DNA of 40,035 bases from the NCBI GenBank assembly GCA_018266315.1, contig JAFEAS010000113.1:1-40035 (forward strand), written 5' to 3'. The DNA comes from Chloroflexi bacterium SZAS-1. GTDB lineage: Bacteria; Chloroflexota; Chloroflexia; Chloroflexales; Roseiflexaceae. Position numbers and translations under genes: made by a program. A model generated the notes under the pieces. The model was not told the DNA's origin and did no database searches. It saw only the letters and a program-made list of their open reading frames with translations. This document shows positions 7,836-16,669 of the stretch, piece after piece; the stretch's first letter is position 1, and each line of letters begins with the position of its first letter.

Positions 7836-9122
7836 ATGAATGTTCCTCTCGCGCAACACGCTGAGCAGCACAGTGATACGAGCTTTGCAGGCTCCATTCG
7901 CCCGGCGGAAATAGTACGTATGGCCCTTGTTACATTAGCAACGCATAAACTACGCAGCGGATTGACCGCGCTCGGTGTGATTATTGGTGTGGCGGCGGTG
8001 GTCGCACTGATTGCCCTTGGGCGCGGTGCCCAGGCCGAGATCAGCGAGCGCTTGAGTGCTAATGGCGCTAACCTGCTTACGATTGTGCCAGGCTCGCTCG
8101 ATGATGGCGGCTTCAGTGCCAACGGCGGCAGCGGGCAGATAACCATGGAAGATGCTGAAGCAATCGCAAATCCGCAACGCGCCGCTGCTGTCGGGCAAGT
8201 ATCGCCAGAAATATCGAGTTTTTCCAATGTCGCACGTAGCAGTACGAGTACCTCGGCGCAGATCTATGGTGTAACCGCCAGCTATTGTACTGTGCACAAT
8301 ATGCGCCTCACGGCGGGCAGCTTTGTCAGCGAGCAACAGGCGCATACTGGGGCGCGCGTGGCGGTGCTTGGCGCAAAGATCGCAACTACGCTCTTTGGCA
8401 GCATACATGCCGTTGGCCAGTATATTCGTGTCGCCGATACGCGCCTGACAGTGATTGGTGTGCTGGCAACGAGCGGGGGCAACGCCTTCGCTTCCGTTGA
8501 TGAAAGCGTGCTTGTGCCGCTCAGTACTGCGCAACAAGTACTCTTTGGTATAACCCGCACCGCCACTGGCGAGGCGGTGATTGACACAATCGCAGTGCAA
8601 GCGCGTGACCAGCAACACCTGGCCCAGGCCCGCGCCGAAATTCAAGCGCTACTCGCCACGCGCCGCCGAGGCAAACACAACTTCACCATCTACAACCAGC
8701 AAGACATGATCAATACGCTGGTGGAATCACGCCGCACGTTAACGAATTATCTCAGCGTGATTGCTTCAATTTCGCTGCTGGTTGGTGGTATTGGCATTAT
8801 GAACATTATGCTTGTTTCGGTGCATGAGCGCACCCACGAAATTGGGCTACGCAAAGCTCTCGGTGCAAGCGAACGCGACATTTTGGCGCAGTTTCTGATC
8901 GAAGCACTCCTCCTGAGCCTCGGCGGTGGGCTGCTTGGGCTACTGCTTGGCACTCTCATCGCCTGGGCTGGTGAAATCAGCGGGCGAAGCCGCGCTATCG
9001 TTGGGCTTGATGCCGTATTTTTGGCTATCAGTGTCGCTGTCCTGATCGGGCTTATCTTCGGTATTGCCCCGGCGCGCCGCGCCGCTCGCCTTAACCCGAT
9101 CGCCGCTCTTCGGGCAGAATAA
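7836..9122 (+). CDS. MacB-type ABC transporter permease (FtsX superfamily)
   Basis: A 428-residue membrane protein. An N-terminal transmembrane helix (about 37-57, with the GLTALGVIIGVAAVVALIAL signature of MacB_PCD proteins) is followed by a large extracytoplasmic domain (about 60-295). A C-terminal FtsX block of three helices begins at SVIASISLLVGGIGIMNIML and includes the conserved VHERTHEIGLRKALGAS coupling motif. It ends IAPARRAARLNPIAALR, as in the family. With the adaptor and ATPase it makes a complete tripartite-style pump that in characterised relatives exports macrolides, peptides or lipoproteins. The actual substrate is unknown. Confidence 0.93.
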   Translation: MNVPLAQHAEQHSDTSFAGSIRPAEIVRMALVTLATHKLRSGLTALGVIIGVAAVVALIALGRGAQAEISERLSANGANLLTIVPGSLDDGGFSANGGSGQITMEDAEAIANPQRAAAVGQVSPEISSFSNVARSSTSTSAQIYGVTASYCTVHNMRLTAGSFVSEQQAHTGARVAVLGAKIATTLFGSIHAVGQYIRVADTRLTVIGVLATSGGNAFASVDESVLVPLSTAQQVLFGITRTATGEAVIDTIAVQARDQQHLAQARAEIQALLATRRRGKHNFTIYNQQDMINTLVESRRTLTNYLSVIASISLLVGGIGIMNIMLVSVHERTHEIGLRKALGASERDILAQFLIEALLLSLGGGLLGLLLGTLIAWAGEISGRSRAIVGLDAVFLAISVAVLIGLIFGIAPARRAARLNPIAALRAE

Positions 9123-9165
9123 CCTCTTTGTTGTATTCGAGCCTTGGATAATCATGGAAGGAGCT

Positions 9166-9894
9166 ATGGGTATGAAGATCGCTTCATTCTTTCGCGTCGT
9201 TACGTTTCTCGGCATGCTTGGGTTACTGGCCGCTTGTGGTGCTGCACAAGGTATTTCTTCCAGCGCTACGGCGCAAGCCGTACCAGATAGTGTCCAGGTG
9301 CACCCTGATGACGGGGGGCATGCCACAGCGCTCACGGTTGATGGGAATATCACCGACGCGAGTGACACAACGCTGGTTGTGCGGCGTATCGATGGTTCGG
9401 CGCTCACGGTTACGCTCGATGCGCACAGTACCATCTGGCAGCAAGTGCCAGCCAGCCGTGCCGACCTTGCGCCAAACGCCGATGTGACAGTGTTAACGGA
9501 AGAGCGTGATGGACAGAAGAATGCAGTGCTGGTGCAAATCGGTGTGAGCGGTATGCCGCGGATGGCATTTGGAAACGGCCCGGCTGGTGATTCATCTGCC
9601 GGGAATGCACCGGCACCGGGCACCAGCCCAGTGAATATTCCATTAGGTGGTACTACTGGCCCGCAGCCAACGCTCGGGAAGGTTCAGGGCGTTGCTGAAA
9701 GTACGCTTAGTATCAAAAGCGATGATGGCACCGTCCATTCCATTACCTTAACGCCACAGACCAGTTACCAGAAGGAAGATACGACCGATCATAAGGCATT
9801 GCAGGTGGGCGCGCTAGTGATTATTGAGGGCCAGCGTGAGGGGAATGTGTTTCGGGCGCTAAAGGTGCATCTACTGAGTGCAAAAGCGGCGTAA
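9166..9894 (+). CDS. DUF5666-type lipoprotein
   Basis: A 242-residue predicted lipoprotein. The ATG at 9166 follows a perfect GAAGGAG site. The N-terminus is a lipoprotein signal (VVTFLGMLGLLAAC) with the lipidated Cys in the LLAAC box. Two similar beta-rich OB-like repeats follow: about 55-120 (VDGNITDASDTTLVVRRIDG ... DVTVLTEERDGQKNAVLVQI) and about 165-235 (GKVQGVAESTLSIKSDDGTV ... GALVIIEGQREGNVFRALKV). They are separated by a Gly/Pro/Ala-rich linker. These are the features of DUF5666. It is the last gene of the pump operon, 43 bp after the permease, so it may assist or sense the transported compound; no function is established. Confidence 0.75.
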   Translation: MGMKIASFFRVVTFLGMLGLLAACGAAQGISSSATAQAVPDSVQVHPDDGGHATALTVDGNITDASDTTLVVRRIDGSALTVTLDAHSTIWQQVPASRADLAPNADVTVLTEERDGQKNAVLVQIGVSGMPRMAFGNGPAGDSSAGNAPAPGTSPVNIPLGGTTGPQPTLGKVQGVAESTLSIKSDDGTVHSITLTPQTSYQKEDTTDHKALQVGALVIIEGQREGNVFRALKVHLLSAKAA

Positions 9895-9907
9895 AGCAAA
9901 CCACATG

Positions 9908-10108
9908 TTACGATAGTACCTGTTGTGCCCAGGGGAGTTTTCGTACCAGCGTTGCCATTCTAAATGAAGCTACGATAGTGAGCGCGGTCGCAATGACAAA
10001 ATTGGCCCGGTCTGTAAGTGCGCCTGCTGCTATAATAAGCAGCATAAAGAGCGGAATGGCGGCTAGGGTACTCAACCCCCACCGCTTGCGCCAGGTTGCA
10101 AGCGCCAA
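9908..10108 (-). CDS. small membrane protein, uncertain
   Basis: A 66-residue frame with a TTG start, overlapping the 3' end of the preceding minus-strand gene by 37 bp in another frame. Two hydrophobic helices (about 14-31 and 36-49, separated by TDRAN) and basic ends (WRKRW, RKLPW) give it the look of a small membrane protein. No ribosome site is seen. It could also be the displaced C-terminal anchor of the upstream exported protein after a frameshift. It converges with the DUF5666 gene 14 bp away. Confidence 0.3.
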   Translation of the reverse strand: MALATWRKRWGLSTLAAIPLFMLLIIAAGALTDRANFVIATALTIVASFRMATLVRKLPWAQQVLS

Positions 10109-10458
10109 TCAACGCCGCGCTGTTGTAGCCCATCGTCGCCAAGTCGCCCCAGCAACACATCATAAGGGGCCGCAAGCTCAGGATGTAATTCGAAGCGCGC
10201 CCGCTCAAACCATTGGGTGAGGTAGCTTTTTCCGGTTTCACGGTTGATCTCGTTGCGCGGTGGCGACAGCGGATAGCCAAACACTGGCAGGCCGCCATTC
10301 GACCACCAATATTCGAGAAAGCGATCACGAATGCACCAGCCAGTTTCCTGTTGAAAGCAAAGCTTCTTCGCTTGGGGAGCCTGATCGAGCCGGGCCGCGC
10401 CGATGTTCTGGAGAAATAGCAGTGCCAGCAACACTATGCCGCCTATTCGCTGAAACAT
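10072..10458 (-). CDS. exported protein with FGxPL/ERARxELHPE module
   Basis: A 128-residue protein. A signal peptide (about 1-21, IGGIVLLALLFLQNIGAA) is followed by one copy of a module common in secreted Chloroflexota proteins: CFQQETGWCIRDRFLEYWW, then GGLPVFGYPLS, then QWFERARFELHPE, then PYDVLLGRLG. Two cysteines near the start of the module may pair. It is a paralogue of the N-terminal modules of the gene at 13742-15307, and stops soon after one module. It belongs to the minus-strand run of exported genes that starts at 15870. The module resembles LGFP-like cell-wall-associated repeats, but no binding function is proven. Confidence 0.7.
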   Translation of the reverse strand: MFQRIGGIVLLALLFLQNIGAARLDQAPQAKKLCFQQETGWCIRDRFLEYWWSNGGLPVFGYPLSPPRNEINRETGKSYLTQWFERARFELHPELAAPYDVLLGRLGDDGLQQRGVDWRLQPGASGGG

Positions 10459-10607
10459 AGCAATATCCTTCTTTTAGGGGCCTTCGCTTACTCAGGCAAG
10501 CTCTTCATTTTCCTGGGTTGTGTTGCGTTATGGGCAAACACGACCAGGGAGAAAAGAAGACGAAAGCACGCTTAAGCGAACACCTTGAATATAATCGGCT
10601 GTCCCAG

Positions 10608-12452
10608 TTATCGGATTTTTACAAACATTGGATCCTGAGGTATACCGGTTATAGGTTGCCCAATCGCTATCGCTTGATTGGTAGTCGTTGTATCGCAGCG
10701 ATAGAGCTGCCATTGGTTGGGGCCGGTCGGGGCAAAATAATAGAGCAGCGTATCGTCCCAGCCAGCAAATCGTGCTTTGGGGTGGATGCCCGCTTCGTGC
10801 AGGCCACCCGATGGCCCAACAATCACACCTGCGTCGCTTGGGCTATTTAATGCTAGGTCGCCGCGCGGCGACCAGGACAGCTCGTTGCAGGAGCCAGCGG
10901 CTATTTCCATCAAGGCACCAGCGTGCCAATATTGCCGCTGGGCACCGCTGCATGCCACAAATGCTTGCCCATCGGGTGCAGGGTTTAGCTCATCAGCCTG
11001 CACATTAATGGGTACCGGCTTGCTGTCGGTGCCATTCCAATGGTACACAATGCTATGCTGGGCATCTGCATGCTCGGTGTAGAAAAGCTGGCCGTGGCGC
11101 ATCGACGCCATACTATTGGTGGCGGCTGCAATGTGCATAATGGATTGTGAATCAGAGACTATGTAGTGGGTTTTGCCTGCCTGCTGCGTTGCAACCACAA
11201 CGTGGGTCGTATCGCTCCAGCCCAATATGGCAGCCATAAAATCGCCTTCGGCAGAAATATTGATCGGCTGCCGATCGCTGAGCTGCATGCGCCACGCTGC
11301 CGGTTTGCCAAAGCCAGCACCAGTTCCAAATGTATTTGCTGAGGCATAGGCCAGCGAGTAGCCATCTGGCGCAAGCGCCGCCCCATACTCATAGTCGGGG
11401 GTGTCGGTCAGGCGCTGGATACCACTGCCATCTGCTTGGATGGCGTACAGATCAACATTCCCCTCATGAGCAGATGTCACGATAATACTGTTGTCAACCG
11501 CGTTCCACAGCACGTGCTGAAATCCCGTATTACCAATCGCAAGTGAGCGGTCAGTCAGCGTGACGCGATTCTGGTCGGTCGCTGGGCTGATGAGATCAAG
11601 CAGCTTCCGGGGATTATGCTCATCGACATCGACAACCCATAATGCGGCGCGCTCGAACATGAGCCATTCCGATACGCCGCTCAACACCACTACCGCAAGC
11701 TGCTTACCATCGGGCGATGCGGCCCAGGGAAGCACTCGTTCAGCGACGGTTGGGTCTGCCAGGACATGGTGTACTCCGCTGCTGTCAATCGCTTCCACGC
11801 TACCGGCGGCGGTGTTCTGAAAGATTACACTGCCGCTGAATGCTACTTGTGCGGGTGGTTGAATTGCTATGGGCGTAGTTTGGGGTTGCGATGCGGTTGG
11901 TTCCAGAACAATATCAAAAGTGCCGGTCGCTTTGCCATCAGGATGATAGCTATTCACCCCGATTGTGCGATACCCCGGAGCCGAAATGCGCATATGAATG
12001 TGTTCCGGCGGATTACATTCATAGCTGTAATGCCCTTGCTGGTCGGTTGTGAGCGTGGCTCGCTCTGGATCGGGATGCCCTTTTCCCGCTTCCTCAGGCC
12101 ATAATTCGAGGGTAGCACCTGCTATGGGGCGACAATCCGGGCTTGACCATACGACGCCAGTGAGCACATGACCGTGCCCTACGATGTTACGGGCTGGTGC
12201 ATTAGGGATATAACTGGGACTGACCCCATCATCGTGTGTTGGAGCACAACCGCCGATAGGTGTTGGCTCGACACCCGCAACAGGTGCTGCTGTGATGGCT
12301 ATGGATGAGGTGGGTTGGGCAGTACGAATGGGCGTAAGCCCACTGGCGGTTGCAGCAGGGGGTAGTGATGTAGGCGTATTTGCCGCCGATGAGCATGCGC
12401 TTAACACCCATACGCATAAAGTGATCCAGCAGAAACGAAATAGTGTTTTCAT
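10608..12452 (-). CDS. lipoprotein with carboxypeptidase-regulatory-like domain and TolB-like propeller
   Basis: A 614-residue predicted lipoprotein with signal FCWITLCVWVLSAC. After a Thr/Pro/Ala-rich linker (about 22-75) comes a beta-sandwich domain (about 95-185). It begins GHVLTGVVWSSPDCRPIAGATLELW and continues HPDPERATLTTDQQGHYSYEC and HIHMRISAPGYRT, resembling intradiol-dioxygenase-like/carboxypeptidase regulatory folds. The rest (about 205-614) is a six-bladed TolB/PD40-type propeller with repeats such as ASPDGKQLAVVV, APDGYSLAYA and SPRGDLALN. It probably acts as an extracellular binding protein. It starts 9 bp after the stop of the amide hydrolase gene, so the two are co-transcribed. 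No enzymatic residues were identified for the dioxygenase-like part. Confidence 0.75.
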   Translation of the reverse strand: MKTLFRFCWITLCVWVLSACSSAANTPTSLPPAATASGLTPIRTAQPTSSIAITAAPVAGVEPTPIGGCAPTHDDGVSPSYIPNAPARNIVGHGHVLTGVVWSSPDCRPIAGATLELWPEEAGKGHPDPERATLTTDQQGHYSYECNPPEHIHMRISAPGYRTIGVNSYHPDGKATGTFDIVLEPTASQPQTTPIAIQPPAQVAFSGSVIFQNTAAGSVEAIDSSGVHHVLADPTVAERVLPWAASPDGKQLAVVVLSGVSEWLMFERAALWVVDVDEHNPRKLLDLISPATDQNRVTLTDRSLAIGNTGFQHVLWNAVDNSIIVTSAHEGNVDLYAIQADGSGIQRLTDTPDYEYGAALAPDGYSLAYASANTFGTGAGFGKPAAWRMQLSDRQPINISAEGDFMAAILGWSDTTHVVVATQQAGKTHYIVSDSQSIMHIAAATNSMASMRHGQLFYTEHADAQHSIVYHWNGTDSKPVPINVQADELNPAPDGQAFVACSGAQRQYWHAGALMEIAAGSCNELSWSPRGDLALNSPSDAGVIVGPSGGLHEAGIHPKARFAGWDDTLLYYFAPTGPNQWQLYRCDTTTTNQAIAIGQPITGIPQDPMFVKIR

Positions 12453-12460
12453 AAGATGTT

Positions 12461-13594
12461 TTATGGTTGCTTCTTAAGGTGGAAGGAATAAACCTGATCG
12501 AATTTGCGATCCATCGCTATGCGAATATTGCCATTCGCCATTTCATATACAATCGACCAGCGTGTATGCGGTTGGGCTACTTTGGACAGCAACTTTAATG
12601 CGTCCTCAGAAGTTAGCGTTGGCTGGCGTTGCAGAGCGGTTGCTATCGCCGCGTAGCGCCAATCTTGCATACGCTCTGCCTCAGATGTTCCAGCGATGTA
12701 GAAATTGGTGGTCGCCTGCCATACCCCTTCACTGCGCGTGATCTGCGTGGTGCCATCCTTCAGCTCAACCACTGCCGCATGCCCGCCGCGATCGGCAATC
12801 AGGTAGTGAATCGGCGGCCCACCGCTGAAATCGATGTTGTAGTGTTCAAATATTGCCAGCGCTTCCTGTGTATCGCGCGCCTGATCAAGCATATGGCGGA
12901 TGATACGCAGGCTGCCAATTGTTGGCATGGCTGGGTTGTTGGGAAGAGTTGTGTTCGGAACCGCTGCCATAGCGATCGTCAATCCATATTCGTTCATACC
13001 GTCAAAGGGCAGCAGGGGCGCGCGTAGCAATGCCTCGCGACCAGCCAGGGTTGTAAGTGTATCGAGGTTGGTGTGATCAATGCCAAGGTAACTGATGTCA
13101 ACCATTGATACAGCAGCATAGCGGCCAGGCGGGTGAGTAAACAAGAGCAGCGCCGGGTGATGATCCCAATCGAAATTTCGCCCGTACAAGCTGGCGGTTG
13201 GGTCGGCGAACAGCGCAAACAATGAGCAGGCCCAAGGGGTGGCATTGGTCGGCAGATTGCCAGTTGGTGGCGCTTCGTCAATTGCATAGTCGCCATAGAA
13301 AGTCATGGTATACAGGGGATGCGGATCGATTTGCTGTAAGCTTGCCAGGGTGCGCTCTGTATCAGTCGCTGCGCCGCCATCACGATGCGGGGGGAGTGCT
13401 CCCGTGCTTGGTTGAGGAATTGATGTGCCCACAAGGGATGGTTGATGTGGTTGATCGCCTGGCACCATAGACACACTCTTTCCCTCAAGCGGTAACATTG
13501 TTCTTGAGTCATCACCGCAATGTGTAAGGATGAGCAGGCAGCACATTACGAGCGCAATAGTGGGCAAATGGATGGGCATATGAAAACATTTCAT
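12461..13594 (-). CDS. lipoprotein Ntn-type linear amide C-N hydrolase (choloylglycine/penicillin V acylase/C45-like)
   Basis: A 377-residue predicted lipoprotein with signal IALVMCCLLILTHC (Cys26). The catalytic domain starts near residue 95. The candidate nucleophile is Cys123 in TPWACSLFALF, followed by the family's GRNFDWD (138-144) with its Arg and Asp. Later come NEYGLTIAMAAVPN, PIHYLIADRGGHAAVVEL and TNFYIAG, as in choloylglycine hydrolase, penicillin V acylase and acyl-CoA:6-APA acyltransferase relatives. The Cys is internal, so removal of residues 1-122 would be needed for an N-terminal nucleophile; that would also detach the lipid anchor. Substrate (beta-lactam, acyl-homoserine lactone, lipopeptide or bile acid-like) cannot be told. 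Confidence 0.8.
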   Translation of the reverse strand: MKCFHMPIHLPTIALVMCCLLILTHCGDDSRTMLPLEGKSVSMVPGDQPHQPSLVGTSIPQPSTGALPPHRDGGAATDTERTLASLQQIDPHPLYTMTFYGDYAIDEAPPTGNLPTNATPWACSLFALFADPTASLYGRNFDWDHHPALLLFTHPPGRYAAVSMVDISYLGIDHTNLDTLTTLAGREALLRAPLLPFDGMNEYGLTIAMAAVPNTTLPNNPAMPTIGSLRIIRHMLDQARDTQEALAIFEHYNIDFSGGPPIHYLIADRGGHAAVVELKDGTTQITRSEGVWQATTNFYIAGTSEAERMQDWRYAAIATALQRQPTLTSEDALKLLSKVAQPHTRWSIVYEMANGNIRIAMDRKFDQVYSFHLKKQP

Positions 13595-13741
13595 TGTATT
13601 TCGCTATTGTGATATACAAGTGATGGCAGGGGTAATCAGCTACCCTGGCTTTCAGGTGGTGCCAGCCCGAACTGGCGAACCAGGGCAGGTTGATGTGTAA
13701 CATTTGTTCAAGGCTAGCACCCATTCCTTTGCGAGTTTAGA

Positions 13742-15307
13742 TTAGCGCAGCCAAGCAGTTACCACCCCCTGCCCCACGATCCTGCTCCCACTGCCATCCC
13801 GATTGATCACCCGCGCAAAAATACCTACTCGTTCGTCGGCACTCAGCGCCATTTGATCGCTTCCCGGAGACCATACATAGCTTGCGGCATCAGCAATCGC
13901 TTGTGAGGATGTTCCATCTGCATGCATGACTATTAGAACCCCGTTAGCGTCAGTGCCTGCGCCGAGATAAGCGAGCCAAAGGCCATCGGGCGACCAGCGC
14001 GGTTGCCGCTTGGGCTGTGCTGTTGCAGTGATGGCCTGCAGCTGACTGCCATCGGCGTGCATTACGAAAATATCGCTTTCCCCAGCGTGCTGTCCGACAA
14101 ACACGATTGCTGCGCCGTCGGGTGACCAGTCTGGATCCTGCCCGCCAGCCGTGGTAAGCAGGCGCGTCGTGCCATCAGTGGCGTTCACGGTTGCAATCTG
14201 CTCCGTGCCGGTGGCTGTTCGTGTAACAAACAGCAGTTGTGTGCCATCGGGTGACCAGGCTGGTGTTCGTTCAGCCGCTATACCAGCGCTAGCAGTACGC
14301 GGGTTGCCGCCCTGGGTAGCGATTACGACAATATCGCCAGGCTGCGAACCAACACCTGTGCTATAGGCGAGCCGTGTACCATCGGGCGACCAAGCGGGCG
14401 TACCACCACCACGCGCTGCCAGGCGGCGTAACCCAGTTCCATCGTGCCGCACGACGAACAGGCCATTATTGTTGACGAAAGCGAACTGCTTGCCATCGGG
14501 TGACCAGGCTGAATTGCCCATCACTGTATCGAGCGGCGCATCGACCGGACGTATATAGCGAAACAGGCGCGTATCCGGGTTGATAAGTGCCACGCGGCCA
14601 TTCATCAATACGCCCAGCAATCCGTGCTGCGCTGGTGTGTCGTGCAGTGTGCGCTCAGCGCCAAGCCGCCCAAGCAGTACGTGATATGGCTCAGGTTCGT
14701 TAGGATGCCATTCAAACCGAGCGCGTTCAAACCACTGGGTCAGCCACAAGTTTCCATCACTCCCCATCTCGTATGTGGCAGCAGTTAATGGAACCCCAAA
14801 TAAAGCGAGACTCTCGCGAAAGCTAACACCCGCATCGCCAAGTTCCAGGCCATAGCGATGCCAGAAATCGCGAAAATCAGGTGCAATTGCATACCCTGTC
14901 TCTGTGAACCAGTCGGGGGTGGTCTCATCCTGGCCTGATATTGCAGGTTGCCAGGGGCGTCCTTGCAAATCTAACAAATCGGCCCCCAGGCGGCCAAGCA
15001 GGACATCGTAAGGCGCAGCGTTTTCTGGGTGCAGCTCCAAACGAGCGCGCTCAAACCATTGAACCTGAAACGATCGGCCCTCGACGCTCTCTGCATGTTG
15101 AGGTGTTAGTGGGAACCCAAATATGGGTAGCCCACCCTGTTCCTCCCAGAAACTGCGAATTCTTCCGCTAATACATTGGCCTGTTTCTGGAAAACAGCGT
15201 TGTGGTTCTGTTTGGGCTACTAGCGCCTGGTTTGGCACCTGTGCAATGCCCAGGCTCACAATAAGATGCAGCAGTACGACACGACAAATATTGTTCAGCA
15301 TTGGCAT
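13742..15307 (-). CDS. secreted protein: two FGxPL modules plus TolB-like propeller
   Basis: A 521-residue exported protein. The signal peptide covers about 1-29 (VVLLHLIVSLGIAQVPNQAL). Two copies of the ERARxELHPE module follow: about 36-110 (GGLPIFGFPLT ... QWFERARLELHPENAAPY) and about 130-215 (ALFGVPLT ... QWFERARFEWHPNEPEPYHV). The remainder is a PD40/TolB propeller with at least six WSPDG blades (SAWSPDGKQFAFV, PAWSPDGTRLAYS, PAWSPDGTQLLFV, PDWSPDGAAIVFV, PRWSPDGLWLAYL). ATG 15307 or 15301 may be the start; GAGGA lies just upstream. The gene begins 5 bp after the preceding stop. Propeller plus putative wall module suggests an extracellular scaffold. Confidence 0.8.
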   Translation of the reverse strand: MPMLNNICRVVLLHLIVSLGIAQVPNQALVAQTEPQRCFPETGQCISGRIRSFWEEQGGLPIFGFPLTPQHAESVEGRSFQVQWFERARLELHPENAAPYDVLLGRLGADLLDLQGRPWQPAISGQDETTPDWFTETGYAIAPDFRDFWHRYGLELGDAGVSFRESLALFGVPLTAATYEMGSDGNLWLTQWFERARFEWHPNEPEPYHVLLGRLGAERTLHDTPAQHGLLGVLMNGRVALINPDTRLFRYIRPVDAPLDTVMGNSAWSPDGKQFAFVNNNGLFVVRHDGTGLRRLAARGGGTPAWSPDGTRLAYSTGVGSQPGDIVVIATQGGNPRTASAGIAAERTPAWSPDGTQLLFVTRTATGTEQIATVNATDGTTRLLTTAGGQDPDWSPDGAAIVFVGQHAGESDIFVMHADGSQLQAITATAQPKRQPRWSPDGLWLAYLGAGTDANGVLIVMHADGTSSQAIADAASYVWSPGSDQMALSADERVGIFARVINRDGSGSRIVGQGVVTAWLR

Positions 15308-15312
15308 CGTCC

Positions 15313-15870
15313 TCAGAACGAACTACAGGCTGGTGTGAGGCTTTTGACAATCTCGCGGAATTCTTCAGCGGTCATGCCTTCGCCATAGCTCTGGAGCGCC
15401 ATGTTGAATGCTCCCTCACGCCATTCGGCCTGAAGATGTGGCTGATCGGCGCTGATGAAAAGTTGCCCTGGCACGCCATGGACATCTATGGTTTCGGTTG
15501 AATCGGGGCGAGCGCTATTGCCAATATCACCACCAAGCGCAACGAAAAGATTTTCGGTTGGGGCGCGATAAACGATGCGATATGCCGGTTCGTCAGAAAC
15601 AGGGCTAACGGCATCCAGGATTGGTGCTGTAAAGCGACTGGGGACACTTCCAGGGGCATACATTGGCACGTTTTTTGGCAAGCTGGCTCGTGCTTTAGCC
15701 CAGGCATCGGGGCATACAACGACTGGGTTGGTTGCCGATGTCCCAAACAAATTGGGGATGATGCCTAATTGCATAAGGCTGAGCGCGATAACCACAAGCG
15801 CAATCAACAGCATAAGTATGCGGAGCAGCACAGGAATTGCGGTGATACCACGATTTTGAGTTATACGCAT
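15313..15870 (-). CDS. membrane-anchored DUF4367-like protein
   Basis: A 185-residue protein with a single N-terminal transmembrane anchor (about 11-35, PVLLRILMLLIALVVIALSL) and an exported C-terminal domain. The end, WREGAFNMALQSYGEGMTAEEFREIVKSL, resembles the closing strand and helix of DUF4367 and related anti-sigma-factor sensor domains; the middle (YRIVYRAPTENLFVALGGDI) fits a beta-sheet. No kinase or sigma-binding domain is visible. It is the first gene of the minus-strand exported operon, about 66 bp downstream of the -10 of operator-promoter B. It may act as an extracellular sensor or accessory factor for the operon. Confidence 0.6.
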   Translation of the reverse strand: MRITQNRGITAIPVLLRILMLLIALVVIALSLMQLGIIPNLFGTSATNPVVVCPDAWAKARASLPKNVPMYAPGSVPSRFTAPILDAVSPVSDEPAYRIVYRAPTENLFVALGGDIGNSARPDSTETIDVHGVPGQLFISADQPHLQAEWREGAFNMALQSYGEGMTAEEFREIVKSLTPACSSF

Positions 15871-15935
15871 TGTCTGTATCTCCCAGCTATGGCCGATGCA
15901 AAACTAAGCGCTTTGAGCGGCGCTCTGTGAGAATC

Positions 15936-15979
15936 ATCGTAGCAAAAATCGATAGCGGAGTCACCTGCCGATTGGTAGG
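15936..15979 (-). promoter_or_regulatory. operator-promoter B (drives the exported-protein operon)
   Basis: Palindromic operator CCTGCCGATTGGTAGG (15964-15979) abuts, on the minus strand, -35 GTGACT, then a 17-bp spacer and -10 TACGAT (rc of 15936-15941). The geometry is identical to operators A, C and D. It faces the gene starting at 15870. Confidence 0.7.
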
Positions 15980-16017
15980 TTCATCACAATCGTCCAGGTG
16001 CGTACTACGCTAAGCGA

Positions 16018-16031
16018 TGGCATCATTGCCA
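16018..16031. promoter_or_regulatory. second palindrome, copy 2
   Basis: TGGCATCATTGCCA, identical to 4969-4982, lies 38 bp upstream of operator B relative to its promoter. It overlaps the space just beyond the stop of the kinase gene. Confidence 0.45.
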
Positions 16032-16038
16032 GGCTCAT

Positions 16039-16656
16039 TTATTGCCGCATGCTGTCGCATATTTTTTGTAAGGCGGTGGGGCGTGAGCGATTAAGGGCGG
16101 TGAGAATGAGGGTCGCGCATTCGTCGGGGGAGTGTTGCGATGGATCTAGGGTTAGGTCGTATAACGCATGCGCGTGGATGAGGTGATAGTGCTTTCTAGC
16201 TTGTCCAATTGGCCGGTTTTGCCGTTGAGCTTCCCATTGCTCAGAAATTTCTAATGGCGGTTTCATTCCTACAAATAGCGTATTTAGCGCGGAAAAACGC
16301 TCGGCAGCATCATATAACGCCCGGGTATCCATCAGGGCGGTTTCTACAACGACGTTATACCCGGCTTCATGCAGCTCAACAACTTCTCGATGGAGCTGTT
16401 TAAATAATGCCAGTCGGCCATCGGTGAGTTGAAAGCGTATGATTTGAAAGGCACGACGACTACGTTGCATTATCCTGCCATCTTCGCGGCCAAATGGTTT
16501 ATCGCGCTCCATAATGTCATCGAACCCGGTAACAACACACTGAACCCCAAGCCGCTGCTGCAATGCCTGGGCTGTAAGCGTTTTGCCTGAGCTTGATGCA
16601 CCATTGAGCAGAATAATGACGGGCGATGTAGGTAACATCATGCTAGCTGTGTTCAT
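16039..16656 (-). CDS. chloramphenicol phosphotransferase-like P-loop kinase
   Basis: A 205-residue P-loop protein of the CPT family, whose founding member from Streptomyces venezuelae inactivates chloramphenicol by phosphorylation. The Walker A is LLNGASSSGKT (residues 16-26). The typical segment FDDIMERDKPFG follows, then AGYNVVVETALMDTRALYDA and the NRPIGQARKHYHLIHAHALYDLTLD region that ends the family. I chose the ATG at 16656; the reading frame extends to 16719, but without family similarity. ATGs at 16641 and 16638 are alternatives. Operator-promoter C lies upstream, so the gene appears to be in the same regulon as the efflux system. Antibiotic resistance is plausible but the substrate is unproven. 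Confidence 0.85.
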   Translation of the reverse strand: MNTASMMLPTSPVIILLNGASSSGKTLTAQALQQRLGVQCVVTGFDDIMERDKPFGREDGRIMQRSRRAFQIIRFQLTDGRLALFKQLHREVVELHEAGYNVVVETALMDTRALYDAAERFSALNTLFVGMKPPLEISEQWEAQRQNRPIGQARKHYHLIHAHALYDLTLDPSQHSPDECATLILTALNRSRPTALQKICDSMRQ

Positions 16657-16669
16657 ATTTTTTTTCGCT

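Noticed and set aside
7950..8645. 231-codon minus-strand open frame inside the permease gene
   Set aside because: Shadow of a well-supported FtsX-type permease; no motif or ribosome site.
13512..13724. 70-codon minus-strand frame upstream of the hydrolase gene
   Set aside because: Overlaps the hydrolase start in another frame and lacks a ribosome site or motif.
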